In this document: one piece after another, positions 46,635 to 55,819 of the stretch
How the letters are laid out: every line of letters begins with the position of its first letter
How positions within the stretch are numbered: the first letter of the stretch is position 1
From: Ruminococcaceae bacterium UBA794
GTDB taxonomy: Bacteria > Bacillota > Clostridia > Oscillospirales > Ruminococcaceae
Length of the DNA: 64,000 nucleotides
Assembly: GCA_002304735.1 (NCBI GenBank)
Contig: DBIU01000015.1
Span: 4,887 to 68,886, forward strand
Reading direction: 5' to 3'
Position numbers and translations under genes: made by a program
The notes under the pieces: model-generated
Told to the model about the DNA's origin: nothing
Seen by the model: only the letters and a program-made list of their open reading frames with translations
Databases searched by the model: none

Positions 46635-47198
46635 ATGTCCTTTATCGAACTTTTCCTCGTTGCGGCGGGGCTTTCCGCAGACGCATTTGCGGTCGCTCTC
46701 GCCGACGGTCTTAGCCTAAAACGCCGCAGAAAAGGCGCTGTTATCGCGTTTATGTTCGGGCTTTTTCAGGCGCTTATGCCGATTATCGGTTTCCTGCTCG
46801 GAAGCAATTTCGCGGGGCTGATTTCCTCGGTTGACCACTGCATAGCGCTCGGAGTGCTTGGATTTATCGGCGGTAAAATGATAATCGAGAGCGTCCGCGA
46901 GCTTCGCGACGACGATTACTGCGCTCCCGAAAACAAAGACCCGTCTTTCCCGACAATTCTTCTTCAAGCCGCCGCGACAAGCATTGACGCGCTTATGGTC
47001 GGAGTTTCTTTCGCGGCAATCGGCGTAAAAATCGTTCCCGCAGCCGCTTTTATCGGCACGGTCACTTTCGCGATTTCCCTCGCGGGGATTTTCGGCGGAA
47101 GGAAATTCGGGCTTAAACTCGGCGCAAAAGCGGAGCTTCTCGGCGGAATTGTTCTCGTTGCAATCGGCGCTAAGACCTTTCTGGAACATATTTTGTGA
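46635..47198 (+). CDS. mntP: MntP-type manganese efflux pump
   Basis: 187 aa, six hydrophobic segments in two repeats, each with an acidic membrane motif: GLSADAFAVALADG in helix 1 and ATSIDALMVGVSF in the second half. MntP exports Mn2+. The chosen ATG has AAGGGTG upstream; the longer frame overlaps the tgt stop. It lacks the recognisable yybP-ykoY leader seen before many mntP genes, being inside an operon. Confidence 0.9.
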   Translation: MSFIELFLVAAGLSADAFAVALADGLSLKRRRKGAVIAFMFGLFQALMPIIGFLLGSNFAGLISSVDHCIALGVLGFIGGKMIIESVRELRDDDYCAPENKDPSFPTILLQAAATSIDALMVGVSFAAIGVKIVPAAAFIGTVTFAISLAGIFGGRKFGLKLGAKAELLGGIVLVAIGAKTFLEHIL

Positions 47199-47206
47199 GG
47201 ATAATT

Positions 47207-47854
47207 ATGATAAAGGCTGCTATTTTCGACCTCGACGGCACTCTGCTCAATTCAGCCGAAGCGTGGGAAACGCTCGGCGAACGCTTTCTCGCAGAGCTTA
47301 ATATTGCGCCGAAAAACGGACTTCGCGACGAAATTTGGGATATGTCGCTGCCCGAAAGCGCGGCTTTTTTGAAGCGGGAATATTCCTTACCGCTTGATGA
47401 AAGTGAAATTTTCGCGCGGCTCGTTTCGCTCTCCGAAAGCGTTTACACCCGCGAAGCTCCGCTGAAGCGCGGAGTTAAGCGGCTTCTCGGCTCGCTTGAA
47501 ATGCTTACGATAAAGTGTGCCGTCGCTACCGCCGCCGACAAAGACCTCGCAATTTCCGCTCTCGAAAGGAACCGCGTTTCGGGGTACTTTTCGGGCGTAT
47601 TTTCCTGTTCGGATTGCGGCGCGAAAACGAAGCCCGATATTTTCCTCAACGCCGCCGAATTTCTCGGAGAAATTCCCGCCGAAACACTCGTTTTCGAGGA
47701 CTCGCTTTCCGCTGTCCGAACCGCGAAAAACGCGGGTTTTATCACGGCGGCGGTTTACGATAAATCCGAAAAACAGCCCGATTTGCTCCGCGAAACCGCC
47801 GATTTTTACGGCGAAACTCTTGACGATTTGCGGAAAATGATTTTTATGAAATAA
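47207..47854 (+). CDS. HAD-family phosphatase (beta-phosphoglucomutase-like)
   Basis: 215 aa. HAD motif I FDLDGTLLNS, motif II in CAVATAADKD, a Lys in KTKPDIFLNAA (motif III) and motif IV VFEDSLSAVRTAKNAG, with an inserted helical cap after motif I. It is probably a sugar-phosphate phosphatase or phosphomutase; the substrate is not readable. GAGGATAA precedes the ATG, and the gene starts 8 bp after mntP. Confidence 0.88.
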   Translation: MIKAAIFDLDGTLLNSAEAWETLGERFLAELNIAPKNGLRDEIWDMSLPESAAFLKREYSLPLDESEIFARLVSLSESVYTREAPLKRGVKRLLGSLEMLTIKCAVATAADKDLAISALERNRVSGYFSGVFSCSDCGAKTKPDIFLNAAEFLGEIPAETLVFEDSLSAVRTAKNAGFITAAVYDKSEKQPDLLRETADFYGETLDDLRKMIFMK

Positions 47855-47858
47855 CAAA

Positions 47859-47886
47859 ATCCCGAAAAGTTCGCGCTTTTCGGGAT
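47859..47886 (+). terminator. Terminator of the tgt-mntP-HAD operon
   Basis: 11-bp perfect stem ATCCCGAAAAG with CTTTTCGGGAT. It lies between convergent genes and may act on both strands. Confidence 0.85.
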
Positions 47887-47890
47887 TGCT

Positions 47891-48218
47891 TTATTTTGAG
47901 TTTTTTGAAATGTAAATCGATGAAATTATCGCAAAAATCAGCGTTCCCGCTGCAACCGCCATTACCGCGTAAAACAACCAATTTGTTTTCAGCAAAACCT
48001 CCGCTGCGTTTAGCAGGAGAATTGCCGAAATCATCAGAAGTATCACTGCTGTTTGCCTGTAAAGCGGCTTTTTATTAAGCTTTTCGCGCTCCTGCGGCGA
48101 AGCGAAGATGTATGCGTTATTGAACAGAAAGCCTTTTTCATTGAACGAAAAAAATGCTCGCCACAAACACTGCCAGCGCCGAAACTCCCAAAATTATCGA
48201 AATAATTATCTCCGGCAT
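47891..48218 (-). pseudogene. DUF3784-like small membrane protein, frameshifted in a poly-A/T run
   Basis: The ATG at 48218 (AGAGG 6 nt upstream) starts MPEIIISIILGVSALAVFVAS, a membrane helix that runs out of frame at seven A (48148-48154, T on the coding strand). With one base fewer the frame continues as FSFNEKGFLFNNAYIFASPQ, then two more helices to the stop at 47891, giving ~109 residues. The whole matches the DUF3784 layout (one helix, short loop with KEKL-like motif, two helices). Pseudogene, sequencing error or phase variation are all possible. Confidence 0.65.
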
Positions 48219-48252
48219 TTCATACCTCTTTTTCTAAAATCTCTTACACGCA

Positions 48253-48281
48253 AAAAGCCGCTCTCGTTTTCCGAAAGCGGC
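48253..48281 (-). terminator. Terminator of the cmk-plsC-ispH/rpsA operon
   Basis: On the minus strand a 10-bp stem (one G.U pair) with a 5-nt loop is followed by TTTTTG. Confidence 0.8.
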
Positions 48282-48304
48282 AATTTTATACAGCTAATCG
48301 GAGA

Positions 48305-50266
48305 TTATTCCTCGCCCTCTGCCTCTGCGTTATCCTCGGCAAGAGCCTTGATGGAGAGGCTTACTCTCTCGCGCTCCTCGTCGATTTCGATAATCTTAAC
48401 CTCAACCTCCTGTCCAACGCTGAGAACAGACGCGATATTCGCAACTCTCTCGGTTGAAATCTGGCTGATGTGGATAAGTCCGTCAACGCCCGGAATAATC
48501 TGCGCAAACGCGCCGAACTCGGTTATCGAAACGATTGTCGCCTTGATAACGTCGCCCTTCTTATACTCCGAAACAAACTTGTTCCAAGGATTGTCCTCGG
48601 GGTCCTTTGCGCTCAGCGAAACACGCTTCTTCTCGGGGTCGAACGACTTTACGATTACCGTAATCTTGTCGCCAACCTTTACGATGTCCTTCGGATGACC
48701 AACGCGGTTCCATGTGAGGTCCGCGGTGTGTACAAGTCCGTCAACGGCGCCGATATCAACGAATACGCCGTAATTCTCAATAGAGCGAACCTCGCCCTCG
48801 AACTTGTCGCCAACCTTGATTGTTTCCCAGAACTTTGCCTTGGCAGCGTCGCGCACTTCCTTATTCGCAAGGCGAATAGAGCCGACAACTCTGCCGCCGC
48901 GCTCGTTGCTTACCTCGATAATCTTAAACTTAACGGGCTTCTTTACGAGGTCCTCAAGCTTGCCGCCGCGCGGAATACCCGTGTGCGAGCCGGGAATAAA
49001 CACTCTCGTGTTCTCGTAAATTACGATTACGCCGCCCTTTACAACCTGCGCAACAGTGCCTTCGATTGTTTCGTTTGCGTCCTTGACAGCCTGAAGCTTC
49101 TCAAGTCCGAGCGCTGCGTCAACGCGCTTCTTGGACAGCGCAACGGTTCCAACGTTATCGTCAACCTTGATTACAACAGCGTCGATAACATCGCCGGGCT
49201 TTACAACGTCCTCAACCTCGGCGTTCGGGTCGTTCGTCAATTCTTCGCGGACTATGTAGCCTGTCTGCTTTGCGCCGACTTCAACTACCGCTTCTTTCTT
49301 CGATACGCTTACAATCGTAGCCTTAACTCTTTTGCCGGTATATAATCTCGTAAAAGACTGGTCCTGCTCGAGCAGCGAAGCAAAGTCCTCCTCATTTTCA
49401 TTTGTGGTTTTGATTTCTTCGTTCATTCTCTCATGAACCTCCTTAATGATATAACCGGGGGTCGAAGCTCCGGCTGTTATGCCGACTACGCAATCGGCGG
49501 GCAGACTTCTCACAGCCTGCCATGGCATATCCTCGGCGCTTGTCGCAAATACCGTTTTCGTGTATTCTCGGCATATCTCCGCAAGCCGCCTCGTGTTCGA
49601 GCTGCTTCTTCCTCCGACGACAACCATCAAAGCCGCTCGTTTCGCAAGCTCCCGCGCACTTTCCTGTCGCTTCGCGGTCGCACTGCATATTGTGTCGTTT
49701 ATTTCAACGCGAGGGTATTTCTCCCGTATCTCACGGGCAATTTCAAGAAATCTCTCGCGGTCGAAGGTGGTCTGAACGACAAGCGCGGCTTTTTCCTCCG
49801 CTCCTATCGTGCCATTCTCAATCAATTCCTCGATTTCGCCGAAGCTTTTCACTGCGTAAGCCCTGCGAACCGAGTTCCCCATAATCCCGATAACCTCGGG
49901 GTGGTCCTTATCGCCGAGTATTATCAGCGCGCCGTCAGCCGACAGCCCGCTCACAATCCCGTGTATCTTCGCGACAAACGGGCAGGTCGCGTCAAAAACC
50001 GCTCTGCAAAGCCTTTCCGCGCACTCTTTCACGCTTTTCGGAACACCGTGGGAACGTATTATCAGCGCTTCTCCCTCGGCTTCCTCAACGCAATCCGCTG
50101 CGCACACGCCTTTTTTCTGCAAATCCTCAACGACAGCCTCGTTATGTATCAGCTCGCCGAGCGTCTTTACCCTTCCAAACCTTGCGGCTGCGCCCTCGGC
50201 TATCTCAACCGCCCGCCGAACCCCGAAGCAAAACCCCGCGTTTTCGGCTATTTCTATATCAATCAT
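48305..50266 (-). CDS. ispH: IspH (HMBPP reductase) fused to ribosomal protein S1
   Basis: 653 aa. Residues 1-~280 are IspH: three Fe-S cysteines in AGFCFGVRRAV, DATCPFVAKIH and NDTICSATAKRQ, plus SSNTRRLAEIC and TAGASTP; it makes IPP/DMAPP in the MEP pathway. After a linker, residues ~310-640 hold four S1 RNA-binding repeats (e.g. YGVFVDIGAVDGLVH, FGAFAQIIPGVDGLIHISQIS). This fusion is known from Clostridia. It may link isoprenoid synthesis with translation, but whether it is cleaved is unknown. Nine bp after plsC. Confidence 0.95.
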   Translation of the reverse strand: MIDIEIAENAGFCFGVRRAVEIAEGAAARFGRVKTLGELIHNEAVVEDLQKKGVCAADCVEEAEGEALIIRSHGVPKSVKECAERLCRAVFDATCPFVAKIHGIVSGLSADGALIILGDKDHPEVIGIMGNSVRRAYAVKSFGEIEELIENGTIGAEEKAALVVQTTFDRERFLEIAREIREKYPRVEINDTICSATAKRQESARELAKRAALMVVVGGRSSSNTRRLAEICREYTKTVFATSAEDMPWQAVRSLPADCVVGITAGASTPGYIIKEVHERMNEEIKTTNENEEDFASLLEQDQSFTRLYTGKRVKATIVSVSKKEAVVEVGAKQTGYIVREELTNDPNAEVEDVVKPGDVIDAVVIKVDDNVGTVALSKKRVDAALGLEKLQAVKDANETIEGTVAQVVKGGVIVIYENTRVFIPGSHTGIPRGGKLEDLVKKPVKFKIIEVSNERGGRVVGSIRLANKEVRDAAKAKFWETIKVGDKFEGEVRSIENYGVFVDIGAVDGLVHTADLTWNRVGHPKDIVKVGDKITVIVKSFDPEKKRVSLSAKDPEDNPWNKFVSEYKKGDVIKATIVSITEFGAFAQIIPGVDGLIHISQISTERVANIASVLSVGQEVEVKIIEIDEERERVSLSIKALAEDNAEAEGEE

Positions 50267-50274
50267 TTGAACTA

Positions 50275-50880
50275 TTACTCAATTTCGGGAGCGTTCTCTT
50301 TCAGCGCGATTATCTCGCCCATTATCATCTTGCTTATCCTGTGAATTTCGTGCCTGTCCTCAATATTAATCTCGAACTTCTCCGGAGGAATAAGCTCTCC
50401 CACGCTCACAATCACTTTCCTGCGTATCGCGCGCTTCTTCCCATATCTTATAAACACGGGCGCAACCGCGACTCCCGCCTGCGCCGCAACCATCGAAACT
50501 CCGCTTTTCGGCTTTCCGAGCTTGCCCGTCTTTGAACGCGTTCCCTCGGGGAAAATCACGAAATTCCACCCCTTTTTCAAGCCGTCAAGCGCCTTGTCGA
50601 TACCCGACGAATCCCGCGCCCCGCGCTTTATCGGATACGCGTGGAGGTGCCGCAAAACCCAAGTGAAAAGCTTGTTCTTTTGGAACAGCTCCTCCTTCGC
50701 CATAAACGTGCAAACTCCCTTAAACGTAATCCCAATCATCGGCGGGTCGAAGTTTGAAACGTGATTTGAAGCGATTATTATTCCGCCTTTTTTCGGAATA
50801 TTCTCTTTGCCGATTAATTTTATGCTGAATTTAATATGATAAATAATCCAAACTATCACGCGTCCTATGCAATATAACAT
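50275..50880 (-). CDS. plsC: 1-acyl-sn-glycerol-3-phosphate acyltransferase
   Basis: 201 aa. Acyltransferase motif I NHVSNFDPP (the NHxxxxD), motif III FPEGTRSKTG and a hydrophobic N-terminal helix. It makes phosphatidic acid at the membrane. The ATG at 50880 overlaps the cmk stop region and has AAGGAG 10 nt upstream. Confidence 0.93.
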   Translation of the reverse strand: MLYCIGRVIVWIIYHIKFSIKLIGKENIPKKGGIIIASNHVSNFDPPMIGITFKGVCTFMAKEELFQKNKLFTWVLRHLHAYPIKRGARDSSGIDKALDGLKKGWNFVIFPEGTRSKTGKLGKPKSGVSMVAAQAGVAVAPVFIRYGKKRAIRRKVIVSVGELIPPEKFEINIEDRHEIHRISKMIMGEIIALKENAPEIE

Positions 50881-50881
50881 C

Positions 50882-51550
50882 TCACAAACGCTCCTTAACC
50901 GTCCTGCACACAAGCTCCACGCTCTCCTCGAAGCTCAGCCCCGTCGTGTCCGCAAGAACCGCGTCGGCAGCACGCTTCAAGGGCGCGTTCGCCCTGTGAG
51001 AATCGTTATAATCGCGCTTGTTCAAGTCCGCGAGAACCTCCTCAAACGTCGTTTGGCTTCCCTTTTTCTTCAGCTCGTCAAAACGCCTGCGCGCCCTTTC
51101 CTCAGCCGAAGCCGTCAGAAATATCTTCACGTCCGCGTTCGGCAGAACAACCGTCCCGATATCGCGTCCGTCCATTATCACATCGTTCTTCTGGGCAATC
51201 TCCCGCTGTATCCCAAGCAGCGCCGCTCTCACTCCCGCAACCGCGGAAACCGCGCTCGCCGCCATAGAAATCTCGGGCAGCCTTATCTCCTCGGAAACGT
51301 CCCGCCCGTTCAAATAAACGTGCTGCGTCCCGTCGACAAGCCTTATCTCAACCTTTATCCCGTCAAGCGCCGCGGTTATCTCCCGCTCGCTTTCGAGGTC
51401 GGCGCCGTTTTCCGTGCAATACAGCCCAACCGCCCTGTAAAGCGCGCCCGTATCGCAATAAATATAGCCGAGCCGCCTTGCGCTTTCGCGCGCAACCGTG
51501 CTCTTTCCCGCGCCGACAGGCCCGTCAATCGCGACAGAAATATGCTTCAA
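50882..51550 (-). CDS. cmk: Cytidylate kinase
   Basis: 222 aa. P-loop IDGPVGAGKST at the N-terminus, CMP-binding DTGALYRAVG, MDGRDIGTVVLP, and LID with RDYNDSHRANAPL. Phosphorylates CMP and dCMP. First gene of the cmk-plsC-ispH/rpsA set, which is conserved in Clostridia. Confidence 0.96.
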   Translation of the reverse strand: MKHISVAIDGPVGAGKSTVARESARRLGYIYCDTGALYRAVGLYCTENGADLESEREITAALDGIKVEIRLVDGTQHVYLNGRDVSEEIRLPEISMAASAVSAVAGVRAALLGIQREIAQKNDVIMDGRDIGTVVLPNADVKIFLTASAEERARRRFDELKKKGSQTTFEEVLADLNKRDYNDSHRANAPLKRAADAVLADTTGLSFEESVELVCRTVKERL

Positions 51551-51643
51551 CTTGTTTTCACCCCGGAATTTTTTTCAAGGATACTGTGTGTTTTGCCGCA
51601 GATTGTTGTATAAAACAAGCCTGTAATCCTTTGTAATCACTTC

Positions 51644-51672
51644 ATTATAACATATTATTCGATAAATTGCAA
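51644..51672 (-). promoter_or_regulatory. cmk operon promoter
   Basis: On the minus strand TTGCAA (51672-51667) and TATAAT (51649-51644), 17 bp apart, with an upstream TG. It lies in the 230-bp AT-rich gap, which otherwise holds nothing I can name. Confidence 0.8.
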
Positions 51673-51781
51673 GGGCTTTTTATCAATTCTTCGTGGAAAA
51701 AGACGTTCTGAACATATTTTGAAGAAATTTTGTAGACAAGCACAATTTTTCACATAAAATTTCGTGCATTTTAACAAACAT

Positions 51782-52999
51782 TTAAGCGTTTTCGCCCGCA
51801 AGTTTTCCTGTCGAAAAAGCAATTTGCAGATTAAATCCGCCCGTGTACGCGTCAACGTCAATTATTTCTCCCGCGAAAAACAAGCCCTTTACAAGCCTGC
51901 TTTCCATTGTTTTCGGGGAAATTTCGCTTGTTTTTATGCCGCCGCGCGTTATTATCGCTTCGTCAAGCGGTCGGAAATCACGGATATTCAAGCGAAGATT
52001 TTTCAGCGTATTCACCAAAGTTTTGCGCTCGATTTTAGTGATTTCGTCAACCTTCTTGTCCGAAGATATTCCCGTAATCTCGGAAAAAGCGCCGCAAAGC
52101 TCGCTCGGAAGCAGCTTCCGAAGCGCCTCGCCGAACGGTTTCCCACGATTTTCCGAAAATTCCCGCAAAAGCCGCGCGTCAAGCTTCTCGGCGCTTAGGG
52201 CGGGTTTCAAGTCGAGCATTACGGAATATCGTCCGCGCTTCATCTCCGAAATATGCGCCGACGCGCTTAAAATCGTCGCTCCGCCAAGACCGTCAGCCGT
52301 GAACGCGACCTCCCCGAAATCCTCGTAAACCGCCTTTTCTCCGTCAAGCAGCTTCATCGCGGTGTTCTTCAGCGTCAATCCGCAGGCGCTTTTCACCCAC
52401 TTTTCCTCCGTCACAAGCGGCACAAGCGACGGCGCAGGCTCTATCACGGTATGCCCAGCCTGCTTCGCGAGAGCGTATCCCGAGCCGTCCGAGCCTGTTT
52501 TCGGGTAGGATTTTCCGCCCGCGGCGACAATTACCGAACGAGCAAAATGTTCGCCCGCGCTCGTTTTCACGCCGCGGCACGCGTTATCGTCAATTATCAG
52601 CGAAAGCGCCTTTTCGCGCGCTATCTTTACGTCAAGCCGCCGCAGCTCGCGCTCCAGCGCCGCCACGACGTCCCCCGCCTTATCCGAAACGGGAAAAACG
52701 CGCTTTCCGCGCTCCGTTTTCAGCGGCACTCCAAGCTCCTCGAAAAAAGCCATAGTTTCGCTCGGCGGGAACTTCGCAAACGCGCCGTAAAGAAATTTCG
52801 CGTTGCGCGGAACGTTCGCAAGAGCTTCTTCCACAGAGCAATCGTTCGTCACGTTGCATCTGCCCTTGCCCGTTATCGCGAGCTTTCGCCCAAGCCGCTC
52901 GTTTCGCTCAATCAGCAAAACGCTTTTTCCGAGCCGAGCCGCCGTAATCGCAGCCGTCATTCCCGCGGCGCCTCCGCCGATTACGATAATATCACACAT
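51782..52999 (-). CDS. YhiN/HI0933-family flavoprotein
   Basis: 405 aa. FAD dinucleotide-binding IIVIGGGAAGMTAAI at the N-terminus, ERNERLGRKLAITGKGRCNVTN (family signature), VIVAAGGKSYPKTGSDGSG in the middle, and C-terminal FAGEIIDVDAYTGGFNLQIAFSTG. Oxidoreductase of uncertain substrate, often found next to cmk in Clostridia, as here. The ATG at 52999 overlaps the end of rpiR by 8 bp with a weak RBS, suggesting coupling. Confidence 0.92.
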   Translation of the reverse strand: MCDIIVIGGGAAGMTAAITAARLGKSVLLIERNERLGRKLAITGKGRCNVTNDCSVEEALANVPRNAKFLYGAFAKFPPSETMAFFEELGVPLKTERGKRVFPVSDKAGDVVAALERELRRLDVKIAREKALSLIIDDNACRGVKTSAGEHFARSVIVAAGGKSYPKTGSDGSGYALAKQAGHTVIEPAPSLVPLVTEEKWVKSACGLTLKNTAMKLLDGEKAVYEDFGEVAFTADGLGGATILSASAHISEMKRGRYSVMLDLKPALSAEKLDARLLREFSENRGKPFGEALRKLLPSELCGAFSEITGISSDKKVDEITKIERKTLVNTLKNLRLNIRDFRPLDEAIITRGGIKTSEISPKTMESRLVKGLFFAGEIIDVDAYTGGFNLQIAFSTGKLAGENA

Positions 53000-53852
53000 C
53001 TTTCTTGTACACGCCGTTGCTGTCCCAAAGCTGTTCAAGACGGCTGAACGTGTTCTCCGCGCGGCAGCGGTTTCCGCTCGACACAGCCGCGATTATCGCG
53101 TTAATCAGGCTCATCGGCGCTACAAGGCTGTCCACAAACGATACCATATCCGAATAAGCGTAAAGACGCGTGTGCGCATACTGGACAAGAGGAGAGCTTT
53201 CGCTGTCCGTTATCGCGATAATCTGCGCGCCCTCGTCGCGTGCGAAATGGCACGCTTCAATCGTACTCTTTGCGTATCTCGGAAAGCTCATCGCAATAAG
53301 CAAGTCGCCCTCGCCTATGTGTATCATCTGCTGATAAAGCTCGGTCGTGCCAACGCTTCCGACAAGCGTTACGTTATCATAAATGAAGCGCAGATAATAA
53401 TTCATAAAATTCGCCAAAATACTCGACGACATCGCGCCCTGAATGTATATCCGCTTCGCGCTGTTTATCACCTCGACCGCGTTTTCGAAGCTCTGCATAT
53501 CAATCCCCTCGAGAGTGCGGCGGATTTTGTCGATATCTTGATTGAGAACCGCCGCGACGGGGTTTTCATCGCCTATTCTGCTGCGCGTTACGTCCATTCT
53601 CTGAACAGCCGTAAGCCTGTTTTTAATGTGATTTTGAAGCGAACGCTGGAGCTGCGGATAGCCCTCGTAGCCAAGCTCAATCGCAAAACGAACCACCGTC
53701 GATTCGCTTACTCCAACCGTTCTTCCAAGCTTCAGCGCCGTCATATACGCGGCTTTTTCATAATGCTCGAGAATAAAATTCGCGATAAGCTTTTGGCTCT
53801 TTGAAAAGCCCGGCTTCATTTCTTCTATCTTTTTCAGCAAATCGTCGTTCAT
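52992..53852 (-). CDS. MurR/RpiR-family transcriptional regulator
   Basis: 286 aa. N-terminal HTH_6 (FSKSQKLIANFILEHYEKAAYMTALKLG, GVSESTVVRFAIELGYEGYPQLQ) and a C-terminal SIS domain (AKRIYIQGAMSSSILANFM, DLLIAMSFPRYAKSTIEA) that senses phosphosugars. Targets unknown; it is divergent from the phage-derived operon and upstream of the YhiN-like gene. Confidence 0.93.
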   Translation of the reverse strand: MNDDLLKKIEEMKPGFSKSQKLIANFILEHYEKAAYMTALKLGRTVGVSESTVVRFAIELGYEGYPQLQRSLQNHIKNRLTAVQRMDVTRSRIGDENPVAAVLNQDIDKIRRTLEGIDMQSFENAVEVINSAKRIYIQGAMSSSILANFMNYYLRFIYDNVTLVGSVGTTELYQQMIHIGEGDLLIAMSFPRYAKSTIEACHFARDEGAQIIAITDSESSPLVQYAHTRLYAYSDMVSFVDSLVAPMSLINAIIAAVSSGNRCRAENTFSRLEQLWDSNGVYKKDV

Positions 53853-53915
53853 TTTACGCCTCCGTTGCGCCGCGATTTTTCTTTTTCCTGCGGCGGCTTA
53901 TAATCTTACCTATTT

Positions 53916-53944
53916 ATAATACTACTTTTCACGCATTTTTGCAA
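53916..53944 (-). promoter_or_regulatory. rpiR promoter
   Basis: On the minus strand TTGCAA (53944-53939) and TATTAT (53921-53916), 17 bp apart. Confidence 0.75.
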
Positions 53945-53969
53945 GTCCTTTTTTCAAATCTTTCATAAA

Positions 53970-54034
53970 ACTGTGCAGTTTTTTGCAGTTGGGGGTGTGT
54001 TATTATCTAGTCAGCGGAAGGGAAAACGCTTCCG
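53970..54034 (+). promoter_or_regulatory. Probable promoter and leader of the phage-derived operon
   Basis: An extended -10 (TGTTATTAT, -10 at 54001-54006) lacks a good -35. Just upstream are two direct TGCAGTT repeats (about 53974-53990) that could bind a regulator. A GCGGAAG/CTTCCGC hairpin follows in the leader (about 54014-54034). Confidence 0.45.
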
Positions 54035-54060
54035 CACATCAAAGAAAAGGAGGAATTTAA

Positions 54061-55416
54061 TTGAGCCTTAAAAGCTTGCTTTTCGGCAGGCAAAAGCTCC
54101 CCGAAAACTCCGCGCTTTCCGCTTTCTATTCGGGCGATATCGCGAAATGGAACGATATCTACCGCGGCGGCGGCGACTGGCGCTACGTCCGAAAGGGCGG
54201 TATGAACGGCGGCACAAGAAAAATCGCGTCGCTCGGCGCCGCAAAAGCGGTCTGCGCGGAGCTTTCACGGCTTTGCTTTACCGAAGGCACGGAGCTTGTC
54301 TGCTCCGACAAGGAAACCGAGAATTACCTCAAAACGGTGTTTAACGACAACGGCTTTCCCGAGAGATTTTCCGACTTCCTTGAAAAAATGTTCGCGCTCG
54401 GCGGCGGCGTTATCAAGGTCTGCTGGGACGGCGCACCGAAGCTCGACTTCGTTTCCGCGGACGCCTTCGTTCCCACGAAATGGGACGGCAGAGGCATTTT
54501 TGGCGGCGCGTTCGGGTCGATTGCCTCGAAAAACGGCAAAAGCTTCTTTCTCGCCGAAACGCAGGAGATAACCCCGCAGGGTCTGCTCACGCAGAACAGG
54601 CTTTTCCGCGATAACGGAAGCGAAGTCCCGCTTTCGGAGTGCTTCCCCGATTTGACCGAAAAGAGCGCTCTCGAGGGCCTTTCAAAGCCGCTGTTCGTCT
54701 ACTTCCGCGCGGCTTCGGGAACGCTTCCGCAATGCCCGCCGCTCGGCGCTTCGGTTTTCGCGGGAGCTGAGGATACCCTCAAATCAATCGACGTCGTTTT
54801 CGACTCGCTTTCAAGGGAGTTTATCCTCGGAAAAAAGAGGATTATCGTGCCGTCCTATGCGGTTCGCGGCGAATACGACGAGAACGGCGAGCTTAAACGT
54901 TATTTCGACGTCAACGACGAGGTTTTCGAGGTATTTTCGACGTCGGATACGGACGAGCTTAAAATCTCCGACAACACCGCCGAGCTTCGCGTAACTCAGC
55001 ACGTCGAGGCACTCGGCGAACTGCTTGACCTGCTTTGCGTTCAGGTCGGGCTTTCGGAAGGCGCGCTGTCCTACAAGAACGGCACCGTCCGCACGGCGAC
55101 CGAGGTCGTTTCACGCAACAGCAGGACCTATCGCACGACCTGTTTTTACAGGAAGCTGATTGCAAAGAGCCTTGAACGCGTGGCGCAGAACGTGATTGTT
55201 CTCGCGAAAATGGCGGGAGCGCTCTCCCCGAACGCTTCGGAGGACGTTCAAATCCGCTTTGCGGACGGTGTTTGCGAGGACGAGGGAACGCGCGCCGAAC
55301 GCGCCGCCTCGCTCTACAAAAACGGCTTGATTTCAAGAGCCAGAGCGCTTTCCGAGATTTACGGAATTACGCTTGACGCGGCAAAGGCTATGGAAACGGA
55401 GGATTTCAATGGATAA
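54061..55416 (+). CDS. Phage portal protein (SPP1/A118-type)
   Basis: 451 aa. Layout of Siphoviridae portal proteins of the SPP1 Gp6/A118 type: SLGAAKAVCAELSRLCFTEG near residue 60, a beta-rich wing (GGGVIKVCWDG, FVSADAFVPTKWDG) and a helical stem/crown (CVQVGLSEGALSYKNGTVRTATEV, then RAERAASLYKNGLISRARALSEIYG). In a phage the portal is the DNA gate of the head. It starts with TTG behind a perfect AAGGAGG. First gene of an operon running to 61085; no terminase gene lies before it. Confidence 0.85.
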   Translation: MSLKSLLFGRQKLPENSALSAFYSGDIAKWNDIYRGGGDWRYVRKGGMNGGTRKIASLGAAKAVCAELSRLCFTEGTELVCSDKETENYLKTVFNDNGFPERFSDFLEKMFALGGGVIKVCWDGAPKLDFVSADAFVPTKWDGRGIFGGAFGSIASKNGKSFFLAETQEITPQGLLTQNRLFRDNGSEVPLSECFPDLTEKSALEGLSKPLFVYFRAASGTLPQCPPLGASVFAGAEDTLKSIDVVFDSLSREFILGKKRIIVPSYAVRGEYDENGELKRYFDVNDEVFEVFSTSDTDELKISDNTAELRVTQHVEALGELLDLLCVQVGLSEGALSYKNGTVRTATEVVSRNSRTYRTTCFYRKLIAKSLERVAQNVIVLAKMAGALSPNASEDVQIRFADGVCEDEGTRAERAASLYKNGLISRARALSEIYGITLDAAKAMETEDFNG

Positions 55417-55819
55417 CGAAACGATTGAACGGCAGATTTCCGAGAATGTTCCCGAGAACGCTCCGGAAATCGCCGAAAACGATGTTCTCAGCGAGAAAAA
55501 CGCCGAGATTGACGCGCTGAAAAAGGAACTCGGAGAATGTTCCCAGCGCCTGCTCAGCCTCAATCTCACGCTCTCCGAAGCGGAAACAAAGCTTGCGCTT
55601 CTGATGTCGGGAGCGGCAAAGGAAAGGCTTTCCGAGGCGCTTGCGCTGACGTCCGTTCTCTGCAAATCGGGGAAAACTCCCGAGGAAGCGGCAATGGAAA
55701 TAATCTCGGCGTATCCGCATCTCAAAGCGGTTCAGCGCGATATTCCGCGCTTCTCGGCGGGAGGCTCGGGCGAAAGCGACGGTTTTTCCGCCGTTCGCAG
55801 AATTTTCTCGGCGAGATAA
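55409..55819 (+). CDS. Scaffold-like protein of the phage-derived operon
   Basis: 136 aa. Acidic, coiled-coil N-terminal two-thirds (ENDVLSEKNAEIDALKKEL and following) and a short C-terminal part with RDIPRFSAGG. This fits a capsid scaffolding protein by size, composition and its place between portal and major capsid genes, but no specific sequence motif proves it. Its ATG overlaps the portal stop; GGAGG lies 6 nt upstream. Confidence 0.6.
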   Translation: MDNETIERQISENVPENAPEIAENDVLSEKNAEIDALKKELGECSQRLLSLNLTLSEAETKLALLMSGAAKERLSEALALTSVLCKSGKTPEEAAMEIISAYPHLKAVQRDIPRFSAGGSGESDGFSAVRRIFSAR

